NCBI GenBank assembly: GCA_017886765.1
Contig: JAGHJI010000018.1
Span: 19,369 to 83,368 of the forward strand
DNA: 64,000 nucleotides
Origin: Eubacterium sp.
Lineage (GTDB): Bacteria > Bacillota > Clostridia > Oscillospirales > Acutalibacteraceae
Reading direction: 5' to 3'
The position numbers were made by a program, and so were the translations under genes. The notes below the pieces were generated by a model that was not told the DNA's origin, did not search any database, and was given only the letters and a program-made list of their open reading frames with translations. This document shows, in pieces, positions 52,558 to 62,451 of this stretch (position 1 is the first letter of the stretch; each line of letters starts with the position of its first letter).

Positions 52558-53280
52558 ATGCAGAAATTATTTGTTGATTTTACACCTGAAAACAAGGTGG
52601 TTCTTAACGAGGAACAGTCCCGTCATATAGCCAAATCCCTGCGTATGCGCCGGGGCGATATGCTGACCCTTACCTGCGGTGACGGTCATAACTACGGCTG
52701 CATGATTGAGGAAATCATCCCGGGGCAGATAACGCTGTCCGTTTGCTACAAACAGGCGGACAACAGCGAGCCGGACGTGAAAGTAACGCTCTATCAGGGC
52801 GTGCCGAAGGGCGATAAAATGGAAGATATTATCCAGAAATGCACGGAGCTGGGCATAACGGCAATAAACCCGGTGCTGACCCACAGATCCGTCAGCAGAC
52901 CGGACGATAAAGCCGCAAAGAAAAAGCAGGCAAGATACCAAAAAATCGCTCTGGAGGCGGCGCAGCAAAGCGGGCGCGGTATCGTGCCCGAGATCTGTAC
53001 TATGGAAAGCCTTTTAAATGCGGTGAAAAACGACGACAGCGATTTAAAAATACTTTTTTACGAAGGCGGAGGACAACCCCTGCGCAAAATGATATCTGAG
53101 AATATAAAATCCGTTTCCGTTTATATCGGACCCGAGGGGGGCTTTGAAAAGGACGAGGTTGCGCTTATCCGGGAATACGGCGGCGTAGTTGCGACCCTGG
53201 GCAAAAGGATCCTGCGCACCCAAACAGCGCCTGTTGCCGCTCTGACCTCCATCATGCTTTTAACTGGAAATCTGGAATAA
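52558..53280 (+). CDS. rsmE: 16S rRNA (uracil1498-N3)-methyltransferase
   Basis: QSRHIAKSLRMRRGDML...YIGPEGGFEKDEV...LGKRILRTQTAPVAAL. Confidence 0.94.
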   Translation: MQKLFVDFTPENKVVLNEEQSRHIAKSLRMRRGDMLTLTCGDGHNYGCMIEEIIPGQITLSVCYKQADNSEPDVKVTLYQGVPKGDKMEDIIQKCTELGITAINPVLTHRSVSRPDDKAAKKKQARYQKIALEAAQQSGRGIVPEICTMESLLNAVKNDDSDLKILFYEGGGQPLRKMISENIKSVSVYIGPEGGFEKDEVALIREYGGVVATLGKRILRTQTAPVAALTSIMLLTGNLE

Positions 53281-53315
53281 CAATAGCTATTAACCAAAAT
53301 ATCGGAGGAAAAAAT

Positions 53316-53663
53316 ATGGCGTCCAATCCGGAATTTGTGCAGTATATTGCCGACCAGTTGTCAGATGCCGGTCATATTACATACAGAAAAATGTTCGGCG
53401 AATACGCATTATACTGTGACGGCAAAATATTCGCGCTGGTGTGTGACAATCAGCTCCTTGTTAAAAAAACGGAGATCGGCAGGCAAATCGCACCGTATCT
53501 GGATCTGGTTCCTATTCCCGGGTACAGTGAAAAGAAATTTTTTCTCATTGAGGATATCGACAATAAAGAATTTCTTACGCATTTTGTTCTTGCATCCTGC
53601 AGGGAGCTTCCCATGCAAAAGGCAAGAAAACATAAAAATAACAAACAAAAGGAGAGAACATAA
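53316..53663 (+). CDS. TfoX/Sxy N-terminal family protein
   Basis: YIADQLSDAGHITYRKMFGEYALYCDGKIFALV. Confidence 0.88.
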   Translation: MASNPEFVQYIADQLSDAGHITYRKMFGEYALYCDGKIFALVCDNQLLVKKTEIGRQIAPYLDLVPIPGYSEKKFFLIEDIDNKEFLTHFVLASCRELPMQKARKHKNNKQKERT

Positions 53664-54013
53664 TGTTATTTATTGAATACCCTAAATGCACCACTTGTCA
53701 GAAAGCCAGGAAATGGCTGGATGAGAACGGGATCAAATATGAAAGCAGACACATCAAAGAGGATAATCCCACATATGATGAGCTTACGGAATGGTACAAT
53801 CGGAGCGGACTGCCGCTGAAAAGATTTTTTAACACCAGCGGTATGCTCTATAAATCCATGGGACTGAAGGATAAGCTGGACACAATGAGCGAGGAAGAAC
53901 AGCTTAAATTACTGGCAACGGACGGTATGCTGGTCAAACGTCCGCTGATTATTTCCGACAATATGATTCTTACGGGATTCCGGCAAAAGGAATGGGAAGA
54001 AAAATTAAAATAA
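53663..54013 (+). CDS. ArsC/Spx family protein
   Basis: FIEYPKCTTCQKARKWLDENGIKYE...KRPLIISDNMILTGF. Confidence 0.9.
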   Translation: MLFIEYPKCTTCQKARKWLDENGIKYESRHIKEDNPTYDELTEWYNRSGLPLKRFFNTSGMLYKSMGLKDKLDTMSEEEQLKLLATDGMLVKRPLIISDNMILTGFRQKEWEEKLK

Positions 54014-54041
54014 AACACACTGAACAGACTTCGAGAAATCG

Positions 54042-54095
54042 AGGTGAATTTCGTTTTCTTGCGAGCGGGAGATGTACCGAGCAAAAAACGAAAAA
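54042..54095. repeat. imperfect palindromic repeat related to 50917-50966
   Basis: TTTCGTTTTCTTGC...GAGCAAAAAACGAAA; shared GAGATG....GAGCAAAAA core. Confidence 0.45.
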
Positions 54096-54103
54096 CGCCG
54101 AAC

Positions 54104-54140
54104 AGCGGTAAGGATTCAATATCCTTACCGCTGTTTTTTT
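54104..54140 (+). terminator. intrinsic terminator
   Basis: AGCGGTAAGGATtcaatATCCTTACCGCT then GTTTTTTT. Confidence 0.92.
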
Positions 54141-54250
54141 GCAATCCCTCTGTCAGAACGGAACGGCAGGGACACCGTCCCCTACAAAGGAGAATGTAAT
54201 ATTGTGCACTTTTATTTCGGCGTGGTTCAGCCGACTTTATCGGCAGTCTA

Positions 54251-54285
54251 AAACCGGCTCTCAGTTTGAGAGCCGGTTGATTTTT
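54251..54285. terminator. terminator hairpin
   Basis: AACCGGCTCTCagtttGAGAGCCGGTTgattttt. Confidence 0.8.
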
Positions 54286-54290
54286 TATAT

Positions 54291-55613
54291 TCAAAATGTT
54301 TTTATAAGCTGTGCGTAATCCTTGGCATTGATATATCCGTCTGCCACAACATCCAGATATTCGCAGTAATTACTGTCGCCGGTTTTCGCGTTTATACAGT
54401 TGCTGAATGCCACCGTATAACTGTCCGCGCAGTTAGCGCAGGTAATTGTCGCAATATCGTTTTCAAAATTTGTAAGGACATATGCATGCGCGTCTTTCCA
54501 AATAATATAAACATCCATATCGCTTGTGACATTTGTCACATCCTGACTCCATCTGTCAAAGGCCATGCACTGCGGCGCCGCGGGAAGCGACGGCGCATAG
54601 GCGGTGCCGTTTTCATTAACAAAGCTCCTGCCCAAAAGCTCCTGCATATCTTCATCAGCATAAAAGCTTACCTGATAAAAATCTCTTGTTACGTCAATAT
54701 GGACTTCCATATCCACGCTGCTTGCCAATCCGGTGGAATATGTATAATCAATTCCGTTTTCAATATCCTCAACGGAATATGCCACAAACTCCCCTGCGGA
54801 ATAGCCGATCAAATCATTTTTGTCAAGTGAAGATGACGTAACACGGGTGTAATCGTCCACCTCAAAGGGTATCACAATCTCCACACCGTTGGCAGCAGCT
54901 GCGGCTGTAGTCGTCTGGTCACCGATAGACGGACCGACCACCGAAGCAAGGGAAGTATTTTTACTCAAATCAAGTGACGTCAGATGATTCATGGAACAAG
55001 TAAATTCCTGTAAAAGTGTATTATTCGTTACATCAAGGGATGTAAGTTCATTCTGGTTACATCTGAAATCAATAAGATTTACAAGCTGAGACACATCAAT
55101 ACTCATAAGGTAATTTGCATAGCAGTGCAGCATTTGCAGAGAACTGAGACTGCCCAGCGTTAATGAAGTCAGTTCATTACTCGCGCAGTTAAGGGTAACC
55201 AGTTTTGAATTGTTTGACACGTCAAGCTGTGTCAATGCGTTTCCCTGACAGGTGAGGGAGGTAAGGTTATAGAGCGCGGATACGTCGAGCTCCGCAAGTC
55301 CTATACCTCCGCACCTTAAAACACTGAGCGAATCGGCAAAAAATTCAATACCTTTAAGGGTTTTAATTTCCTGTCCGTCCTCCAGTCTGCCAGACAGAGA
55401 AATGAGCCTTACATTTCTCTCCTGCGCGCTCAATCCTTCAATGCCGTCGGTATCATAGGAGGAAACAATTTCTCTGAAAACGGGGTCCGGGAAATTCGTT
55501 GCATTGATTTCCACCACATCGTCACCGAAGGTGGTGAATCCGATACTGAAACAGCACAGCAGAATCATAAGAGATAAGAAGAGGGACAGATATCTTTTTA
55601 ATTTATTTTTCAT
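54291..55613 (-). CDS. secreted leucine-rich-repeat protein with InlB-like repeat and C-terminal dockerin-like segment
   Basis: Signal peptide MKNKLKRYLSLFLSLMILL; LRR repeats (LTSLTCQGNALTQLDVSNNSKLVTLNC...); C-terminus EYLDVVADGYINAKDYAQLIKTF. Confidence 0.82.
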   Translation of the reverse strand: MKNKLKRYLSLFLSLMILLCCFSIGFTTFGDDVVEINATNFPDPVFREIVSSYDTDGIEGLSAQERNVRLISLSGRLEDGQEIKTLKGIEFFADSLSVLRCGGIGLAELDVSALYNLTSLTCQGNALTQLDVSNNSKLVTLNCASNELTSLTLGSLSSLQMLHCYANYLMSIDVSQLVNLIDFRCNQNELTSLDVTNNTLLQEFTCSMNHLTSLDLSKNTSLASVVGPSIGDQTTTAAAAANGVEIVIPFEVDDYTRVTSSSLDKNDLIGYSAGEFVAYSVEDIENGIDYTYSTGLASSVDMEVHIDVTRDFYQVSFYADEDMQELLGRSFVNENGTAYAPSLPAAPQCMAFDRWSQDVTNVTSDMDVYIIWKDAHAYVLTNFENDIATITCANCADSYTVAFSNCINAKTGDSNYCEYLDVVADGYINAKDYAQLIKTF

Positions 55614-55626
55614 TTTGTCCTCCCCT

Positions 55627-58600
55627 TTATCTTCTTGTAATAGTAACTGAAACAGAGGCTGTTGCGGTTGACCCATCCAAATTTGTTACGGTACAGGTAA
55701 TGATAGCCGTATTGGAAGACCTGATTTTTCCAAGGGTCGTAAGTTCAATCAAACCGTTGCTGTCTACCGTAATATAAGCCGAAGCAGAGGAAGTATAGCT
55801 TACGCTCGTAATGGAATTGGCATTTTCCGGAGTCGGAATATATCCGATGGTAATTCCGTCAAAATTCGTATAGGTTCCCCCGCAGGCGTGAACAATGGAA
55901 TCTGTTATCAGTTCGCCGTCAGCGGTAAGCGCAATAGATGTTACCGGAATAGGGGTGGCAATCACATTAAATGTATAGGTGTTTACGGTCTCCCTGTCAT
56001 AATCGTCCACCGTTTTAACCGTAAGCGTGAATGATCCGGTTTCAGCTGTCTTGGTTATGGTCAGCTGATTGCCGCTTAACTGAGCGGTAACACCGTTTTC
56101 GTCAGATGTTGTTATCTCTGTTGACTTTACCATTGCGCCTTCGTTAAGCGAAATGTCAACAACTGCGGCATTATTCTCATCAACTTCCACATAACCGCCG
56201 TTTTCCAAAGCTTCACCGTTCTGTGAAACAGTAACCTCAGGCAAGATAAATTCATGTCCCTCCAGGGCTGTTGTTGCCTCTGTCAAAGCCGTACATACAA
56301 GGTCAATTTCATCCTGCGTCGAATAAATATTGGCGTAAACTTCCACCGCATTGTCATAAGCGGCTTTAAATGCTGTACCGTAGTTGTACGCGTAATCCAT
56401 ATAGTTAATTGCTTCCGCCGCTTCTATAGCGCCCTTAAGCGCGGTTGTGTCCCACGTTGTATATGCCTTTATTGTTGCCGTATAACCACCGTCAAGGGTT
56501 GTGGCGGTTATGGTCGCCTCACCCTGCGAGTTAAAGGTTACCACTCCGTTTTCGTCAACCGAGGCGATTTCCTCATTGTCGGAAACATATATACAATCCA
56601 CAACGATAGATGTACTTAGTGATGTGTTGTTGCTGTTGGTGATATTCGGCGAAAGGGTTACGGTCTGCGCCGGAGCGCCGAATACCAGTTCATCATCAAA
56701 GCTGATTCCGGTGGTTCCCGACCTTACAAACGATACATAGGCGCTGGCGCTGTATTCTCCGCCGAACACGTTCTGTACTGTACAGGTAACCTTTGTCACC
56801 CCTGCGCTTGCCGAGTTATTTGTAAGCGTACCGTATTCATCTATGGTAATATCCGGATTGGAGGATTCCCACTTTATTGACGTGTATACAGAGCCTGCAG
56901 GCTGAATATCCGCTGTCAGATAAACGCTTCTGCCGTTTATCAGGAGATTGTTTGCATAGCGGATGAATCCTTCATTGGGCGAGATTACGCCGTCCGCTTC
57001 CTCGAATCCGATGGAAACGCCTGTTGTGGCAACATACTCAACCAGTGAATTATAAGCCTCATCCAGAACAGTGATCATCTGATTGACCTCCGCCTGCGTT
57101 GCCTTGCCGTCATTAATCATGGTCTGCGCGGCTGCTACAGCCTGGGACAAAACATCAAGAGATTCCTGGGTATACGTATACGAATCCTTAACATTTTCAA
57201 TTAAAGTATAATATTCATTCTGCTTTTGCGCAAGCGTGCTGAAATCCGTCAGTACGGTAACCTTGATACTGTCTGTATATCCGCCGTCAAGAGTCTTTCC
57301 GGTAACGGTAGCCTCCCCCTTATCAACCGGGATGAGTGTACCGTTTGCGTCGACCTTAACAGCATTTTCATTTGAAGATGTCCAGATGATGGACGGGAAT
57401 TCAGAGCTTCCGCTGGTGGTATAGGAAATCTGTCTGCCCGTTTCCGTGGCGTAAACAGTCATATCGGAATCCGTTATATCAAATCCTGTCATAACGCTGT
57501 CAGCCATTACAACTGTGACTGTTCTTGTATATGTCCTGTCATACTGGTCCGTAACCGTCGCTGTAATCGTTGCCCAGCCGCCGGAATTCCTTTCTCCGGG
57601 CGTAAGCGTGATGGAAGTGCCGCTGACCGATGTGTCCATATCAGATGCAGAATCTACAGACCAGGAAATGGTTTTATACATTGCGTTACCCGGAGAAACA
57701 CCGGCAGAAAGAGTTATATAGTTATAATCATTCCAGTTTGAATAACCATCGGAAAGATTCACCGAAAGCGCGTCATTTGACGTAACTGTTCCGCTTGTTA
57801 CACTACTTTCCGAGCCTATAAGCGGCCGTTTATAAGTGGTATATGAAACATCAATGGACTCAACCTTTACAAACGGATGATTCAGCATACTCTGATAAGC
57901 AAATATCAACTCACCAGCAGCATCGTCTATTTCCTGCTGTGAAACGGTATTGTCCGTCATTACCATCTCTGCGTTTTCATAAGCAGTCTTGAACGCCATA
58001 CCCAGTTCATAAGCATACTGCGTATAATCCACATCTTTATAATCTTCAAGAGCCTGTCTCAGCTGGCTTCTGTCACCCTCACAGGAAACCACACACTCAG
58101 CGGATATTCCGCCGTCATAAGAAACAGCGCGTACGACCGTTGAACCGGCGCTGACAAAGGTGACTGTTCCATCCTCGGAAACTGTAGCAATATCTTCGTT
58201 ATCAGATTCCCAATAGTAATCCTGAATGCTTGCTGCTCCGATGTGCGTCCAGGCTGTGCCCACAGGATATACTGTACAAGTCAATGTGTAGGTTTCTCCT
58301 ATGGAACCTGAAATATTATCATTGGAAAGCTCAAGAGAAGTTACGGGATAATAGGAGAAGGATACCCAGACCGAATCGGTAAACTCATTGCCGAAATGGT
58401 CCGTTACGGTACAGGTAATGCTGCCGTAGCAGGAATCATTAATGGTCGGCGAGCACTGACCCTCATTCGTTACGGAAATGTCCGTTGTTGATGACTCCCA
58501 TTTAACCGATGCATAGGAACCGTTATTCGGATAAAGTCTCACATTCAGATCAAGCACTGCGTTCTTATAACTGATGCCCTCTTTGAGCAGACTTAAATCA

Positions 58601-61600
58601 TACTGATAGAACTCTTTTGTCTGCTCGCCGTCAAGATAAAGTTCAACCTTCTGAATATAATTGTATTTTTCAAGACTGTTGTACGCATTTTCCAGTTCAG
58701 CAGTCATATCGTTGACTTCAGCCTGTGAATATCCGCCCTGAGCAAGCATATTCTGCGCCTTTGCCATAGCTTCGGTATAAACTCCCCACGAATCCGGATA
58801 ATAATTATCGGGATTAAGCGACAGGTCAGAATATTGCTGCACGAGCAGCTCAAGAGCCGAATAATTTGTTACGACATTTACGGCGCACTCAGCGGTATAA
58901 CCGCCGTCATATGTAGTACAGTAAATTGTACAGTCGCCGCCCTCAACGAAGGTGACCACACCGTTTTGGTCAACAGTGGCAATGCTTTCGTCACTTGAGG
59001 ACCAATAAACATCCGTGCAGTCGGCTCCGCCTACAATACCGACAGGCGTGGGCGAAACAGTGGCTGTAAGCGTCTGTGTTTCTCCTATTTTACCGCCCAC
59101 AATACTGTTTGTGTTAAGCGTAACGCCGGTAACGGCGGTTCGGGCGAAGGTTAGGAAGACGCTGTCACTGGACTGATTACCCATATAATCCGTAACCGTA
59201 CATGTGATGATCGCCGAGCACGGGTCGTTTGAAGACGGTGTGCAGACACCGTTTTTGTCAACGGTGATACCGTCGTTTAACGAAGTCCACTGAACATCGC
59301 TGTACATTGCGGTTACAGGGAGTATCTCATAATCCAAATCATAGCTGTATCTTGTATAATTGGTTACTGCGTCCACGTCCACCGTGATATGATCGCTTTC
59401 CAGCGCGGTCTTGTCAGTACCGAGAATGTTTACTCCTGCGATTCCCACAAATCCGCCGACCTTGTAAAATGCGTAAAGCAGCTCGTTGGCATATGTATCA
59501 CAGCTGGTCTGGGATGCCATCGGCTCATCATAAAGCACGTAATACGCAAGGTCAAGTTTTTTCATATAATCATTATAAAGAGACTTATTTTCATTCGTTC
59601 TCTTTACAATCGTTCTGTCACACAGATTAACTATATTCTTCAGTCTTTCCTTATCCGGGTAAACGGTTACCTGACACTCGTCCATTATACCACCGTCTGC
59701 TGATACGCAGTAAAGGGTTGCGGTGCCAACATCAACAGCTGTGAGCGTCGCGTCACAATTGTCATTATTTTTCGGAGTAACCGTAAACACGGATTCATCA
59801 CTTGAATACCAGTTACATTTATAACATGCTGCATAGGAAATATCGGAACCGTCAATGTCAACCGTATGCGTTGCGTCCGCTGTTTTTCCGTTGGTTATTT
59901 CAATGGAATCCTGGTCAATCACATTTGACTCGACACTATATTGCGTAACACATACGGTTATGGTATTTGATTTGATTCGCCCGTCTGCAGAAACTGCATA
60001 AATATTGAAAGTATCGGCGTGAAGATCTTTGCCTTCTTTAAATATAGTGGCTGTATGCGTATCTTCTGAAGTGTCTGATGAGAAAGCGCTGTTGTCAACG
60101 ACCCACGTAAGCGTCTGGTTTGATGCGCTGGCAGGATATACGGTAGCAGAAATTTCTGCGCCTACACGTGCATATTGTGTTGCTTTAACCGTAGCGTATG
60201 TATATTCCTCGCCGTTAATTGTAACTAAACTTTGGCTTTTGAGATCAGCGGTGCCTACTGCGCTGTTAACGCTTATTTGTATACTTTCAACAGGAACTCC
60301 GTTTGTAACATCAAGCGTACCGATATAGGAAGATATCTCATAGAAATTATCACTGGTAAGGTAATATCCGGTGGTGGCTTTTACCGCAATAGTACAGCTG
60401 CCGCCGTCCGTTGTGACATAGTGTCCCTTTGAATCAATGGTTCCAATCCCGTCGGTGGCAGGCGTTTCACTGTCCGCCCAAATATAGGTAGGATTGCCTT
60501 CTTCGTCCACACCGTTCTGAATACCCCAGCTTATATACAGGTTGTCGGATTCCGCAACCCTCTTGGGATATACGGTGTATGTGAAATCGGTCTCCTCCCC
60601 TAATTCAAGATACTGGTCACCCTGTATCTCCACATCCGACAGATATTTTCCCGTCTTTCCGGTGACAGTAATCGTATAGGATTTAGTGACATTATTTGCC
60701 GCGGAAGTGGCATATATGGTGCACTGCTGCGTTGAAAGACTTCCCAGTGAGCCGCCTGCGTCACGGCCCGTGATAACACCTGTTTGCGGGTCAACACTTG
60801 CGATAGACGGGTCAGATGAAGTCCATGTAATATCGCTTGTATCACCGGTCTCCGGCTTAACATTTGTTATGGACAATTGAATCTGGGACCCCTCTCTGAC
60901 AGAGGTGGCGCCCTCAATAGAGAAATCCGTAATGGGCTGCGCCTCAACGACAGTAAACGTAATGGTATCGTTATATACAAACTGCAGAACAAGATTACTG
61001 ATAACCTCTACTGCTGTAGCAGTAAGCTGAACAGGATCTGCCACATCCCCCGCAATGTCTTTTACGGCAAAGCATATATCCAGAATAGCAGCAAGAACCG
61101 TTCGGTTCATATCCAGACCGACATATTTAATAAGTATGTCCGCAATCTGGTCCGTATCCAGCGTACCGGTATTATCAAGCGCGTAAATATAGTTTACCAG
61201 TTTAAGAATACCCTCAATAATCGCTTCCGTATCGGGAGAAACCATTATTGTTACAGTACCGGTATTCTTAAAGGTAACAAGACCGCTGTCATCCACCGTG
61301 GCGACAACCTTGCCCTGATCGAAGATTGAGGAGCTCTTAACTGAATAAACCACACCGTAATTCAATCTTAAAGGCGTTGTTACCGCGTAAAGCTGCGTAG
61401 TTGAGCCAACGGCAACGGTAGTGTTGATCTGGGATTTGTTGGTGATATGGGTGCCGTTTGGCAAAAAGTTTGCATACCACGCGTCGTTCTTAACAACGCA
61501 AATCTGAACATAGTCATCATCAAGCAGTGTTCCGTCAGCGTCATAGAGCTGGACGTGAACATTTGAATTAATGTTGTCAAGGTACTCTCTTAACGAGTCA

Positions 61601-62160
61601 ATCAACTCGCCCTTATAAGACTCAATATATTTATCAAGCAGGGAATCCGAACCAAAAAGAGCTTCAACAACGTCAATAATCGCTTCCGTGTCCATTGTAT
61701 CGATATCAACATACTCATTAAACAGCGCCTTTTCAATTACCGTGGCAATAGCGCTTCCGATAAGCGGTATCGTCTTTACTTCATTATCGATCCAGGTCTG
61801 CACAACAGCGCCTTTTGAAGAGTCAAAGGCTTTTACAACACCCTCCTGTGTAACGTCTACAAGCGTAGGTGTTTCGCTGTACCATTTGATATAACCGTTA
61901 TCGGGCATCTCGGTATCAATAAGCTTATATGTAAGATTAAGCTCATCACCCTCCGTCATATACTCGATATAGTTACTTGTACCGTCCTCCTGGTAAGACG
62001 GTACAATGGTATCGCTGTCCTTATAGAAAAGCTCAATGTCATAATACCCTTCCACGCCGTCGGCGGCAAAAGCCGTAACCGCTGGCAGCATACCGGTGAA
62101 CGCCATAAGAACCGCAAGAATCACACTGCAGAATCTCTTTTTTGTAGTTACTCGTCCCAT
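55627..62160 (-). CDS. giant (2177 aa) secreted protein with Big_2-type Ig-like and FIVAR-like repeats
   Basis: Signal peptide; repeated Ig-like segments (e.g. WSSSDESIATVDQNGVVTF) and five helical FIVAR-like segments. Confidence 0.88.
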   Translation of the reverse strand: MGRVTTKKRFCSVILAVLMAFTGMLPAVTAFAADGVEGYYDIELFYKDSDTIVPSYQEDGTSNYIEYMTEGDELNLTYKLIDTEMPDNGYIKWYSETPTLVDVTQEGVVKAFDSSKGAVVQTWIDNEVKTIPLIGSAIATVIEKALFNEYVDIDTMDTEAIIDVVEALFGSDSLLDKYIESYKGELIDSLREYLDNINSNVHVQLYDADGTLLDDDYVQICVVKNDAWYANFLPNGTHITNKSQINTTVAVGSTTQLYAVTTPLRLNYGVVYSVKSSSIFDQGKVVATVDDSGLVTFKNTGTVTIMVSPDTEAIIEGILKLVNYIYALDNTGTLDTDQIADILIKYVGLDMNRTVLAAILDICFAVKDIAGDVADPVQLTATAVEVISNLVLQFVYNDTITFTVVEAQPITDFSIEGATSVREGSQIQLSITNVKPETGDTSDITWTSSDPSIASVDPQTGVITGRDAGGSLGSLSTQQCTIYATSAANNVTKSYTITVTGKTGKYLSDVEIQGDQYLELGEETDFTYTVYPKRVAESDNLYISWGIQNGVDEEGNPTYIWADSETPATDGIGTIDSKGHYVTTDGGSCTIAVKATTGYYLTSDNFYEISSYIGTLDVTNGVPVESIQISVNSAVGTADLKSQSLVTINGEEYTYATVKATQYARVGAEISATVYPASASNQTLTWVVDNSAFSSDTSEDTHTATIFKEGKDLHADTFNIYAVSADGRIKSNTITVCVTQYSVESNVIDQDSIEITNGKTADATHTVDIDGSDISYAACYKCNWYSSDESVFTVTPKNNDNCDATLTAVDVGTATLYCVSADGGIMDECQVTVYPDKERLKNIVNLCDRTIVKRTNENKSLYNDYMKKLDLAYYVLYDEPMASQTSCDTYANELLYAFYKVGGFVGIAGVNILGTDKTALESDHITVDVDAVTNYTRYSYDLDYEILPVTAMYSDVQWTSLNDGITVDKNGVCTPSSNDPCSAIITCTVTDYMGNQSSDSVFLTFARTAVTGVTLNTNSIVGGKIGETQTLTATVSPTPVGIVGGADCTDVYWSSSDESIATVDQNGVVTFVEGGDCTIYCTTYDGGYTAECAVNVVTNYSALELLVQQYSDLSLNPDNYYPDSWGVYTEAMAKAQNMLAQGGYSQAEVNDMTAELENAYNSLEKYNYIQKVELYLDGEQTKEFYQYDLSLLKEGISYKNAVLDLNVRLYPNNGSYASVKWESSTTDISVTNEGQCSPTINDSCYGSITCTVTDHFGNEFTDSVWVSFSYYPVTSLELSNDNISGSIGETYTLTCTVYPVGTAWTHIGAASIQDYYWESDNEDIATVSEDGTVTFVSAGSTVVRAVSYDGGISAECVVSCEGDRSQLRQALEDYKDVDYTQYAYELGMAFKTAYENAEMVMTDNTVSQQEIDDAAGELIFAYQSMLNHPFVKVESIDVSYTTYKRPLIGSESSVTSGTVTSNDALSVNLSDGYSNWNDYNYITLSAGVSPGNAMYKTISWSVDSASDMDTSVSGTSITLTPGERNSGGWATITATVTDQYDRTYTRTVTVVMADSVMTGFDITDSDMTVYATETGRQISYTTSGSSEFPSIIWTSSNENAVKVDANGTLIPVDKGEATVTGKTLDGGYTDSIKVTVLTDFSTLAQKQNEYYTLIENVKDSYTYTQESLDVLSQAVAAAQTMINDGKATQAEVNQMITVLDEAYNSLVEYVATTGVSIGFEEADGVISPNEGFIRYANNLLINGRSVYLTADIQPAGSVYTSIKWESSNPDITIDEYGTLTNNSASAGVTKVTCTVQNVFGGEYSASAYVSFVRSGTTGISFDDELVFGAPAQTVTLSPNITNSNNTSLSTSIVVDCIYVSDNEEIASVDENGVVTFNSQGEATITATTLDGGYTATIKAYTTWDTTALKGAIEAAEAINYMDYAYNYGTAFKAAYDNAVEVYANIYSTQDEIDLVCTALTEATTALEGHEFILPEVTVSQNGEALENGGYVEVDENNAAVVDISLNEGAMVKSTEITTSDENGVTAQLSGNQLTITKTAETGSFTLTVKTVDDYDRETVNTYTFNVIATPIPVTSIALTADGELITDSIVHACGGTYTNFDGITIGYIPTPENANSITSVSYTSSASAYITVDSNGLIELTTLGKIRSSNTAIITCTVTNLDGSTATASVSVTITRR

Positions 62161-62451
62161 AATTTTTCCTTCCTATAGTTTTTAAATGTGGAAACAACTA
62201 TCCCATTGTAGTAAACTATTTGTATACTTATTATATACTTTTTGAAAAACAATTTCAACATCAATGGTTTCGTTAAAACTGCCAAACTTTACCTGCCGTA
62301 TTTGTCTATTATCACCAAACATTGGCATTATACGACAAAATCGCAACCGTAAGTTTACACAATGCATACTTGTTTTTGATTGATATTTATCCGACTGTTT
62401 GCTATGATTAAACTGAAAGAGATAATAAAAAACAGAGAAGGAGGGATCATT

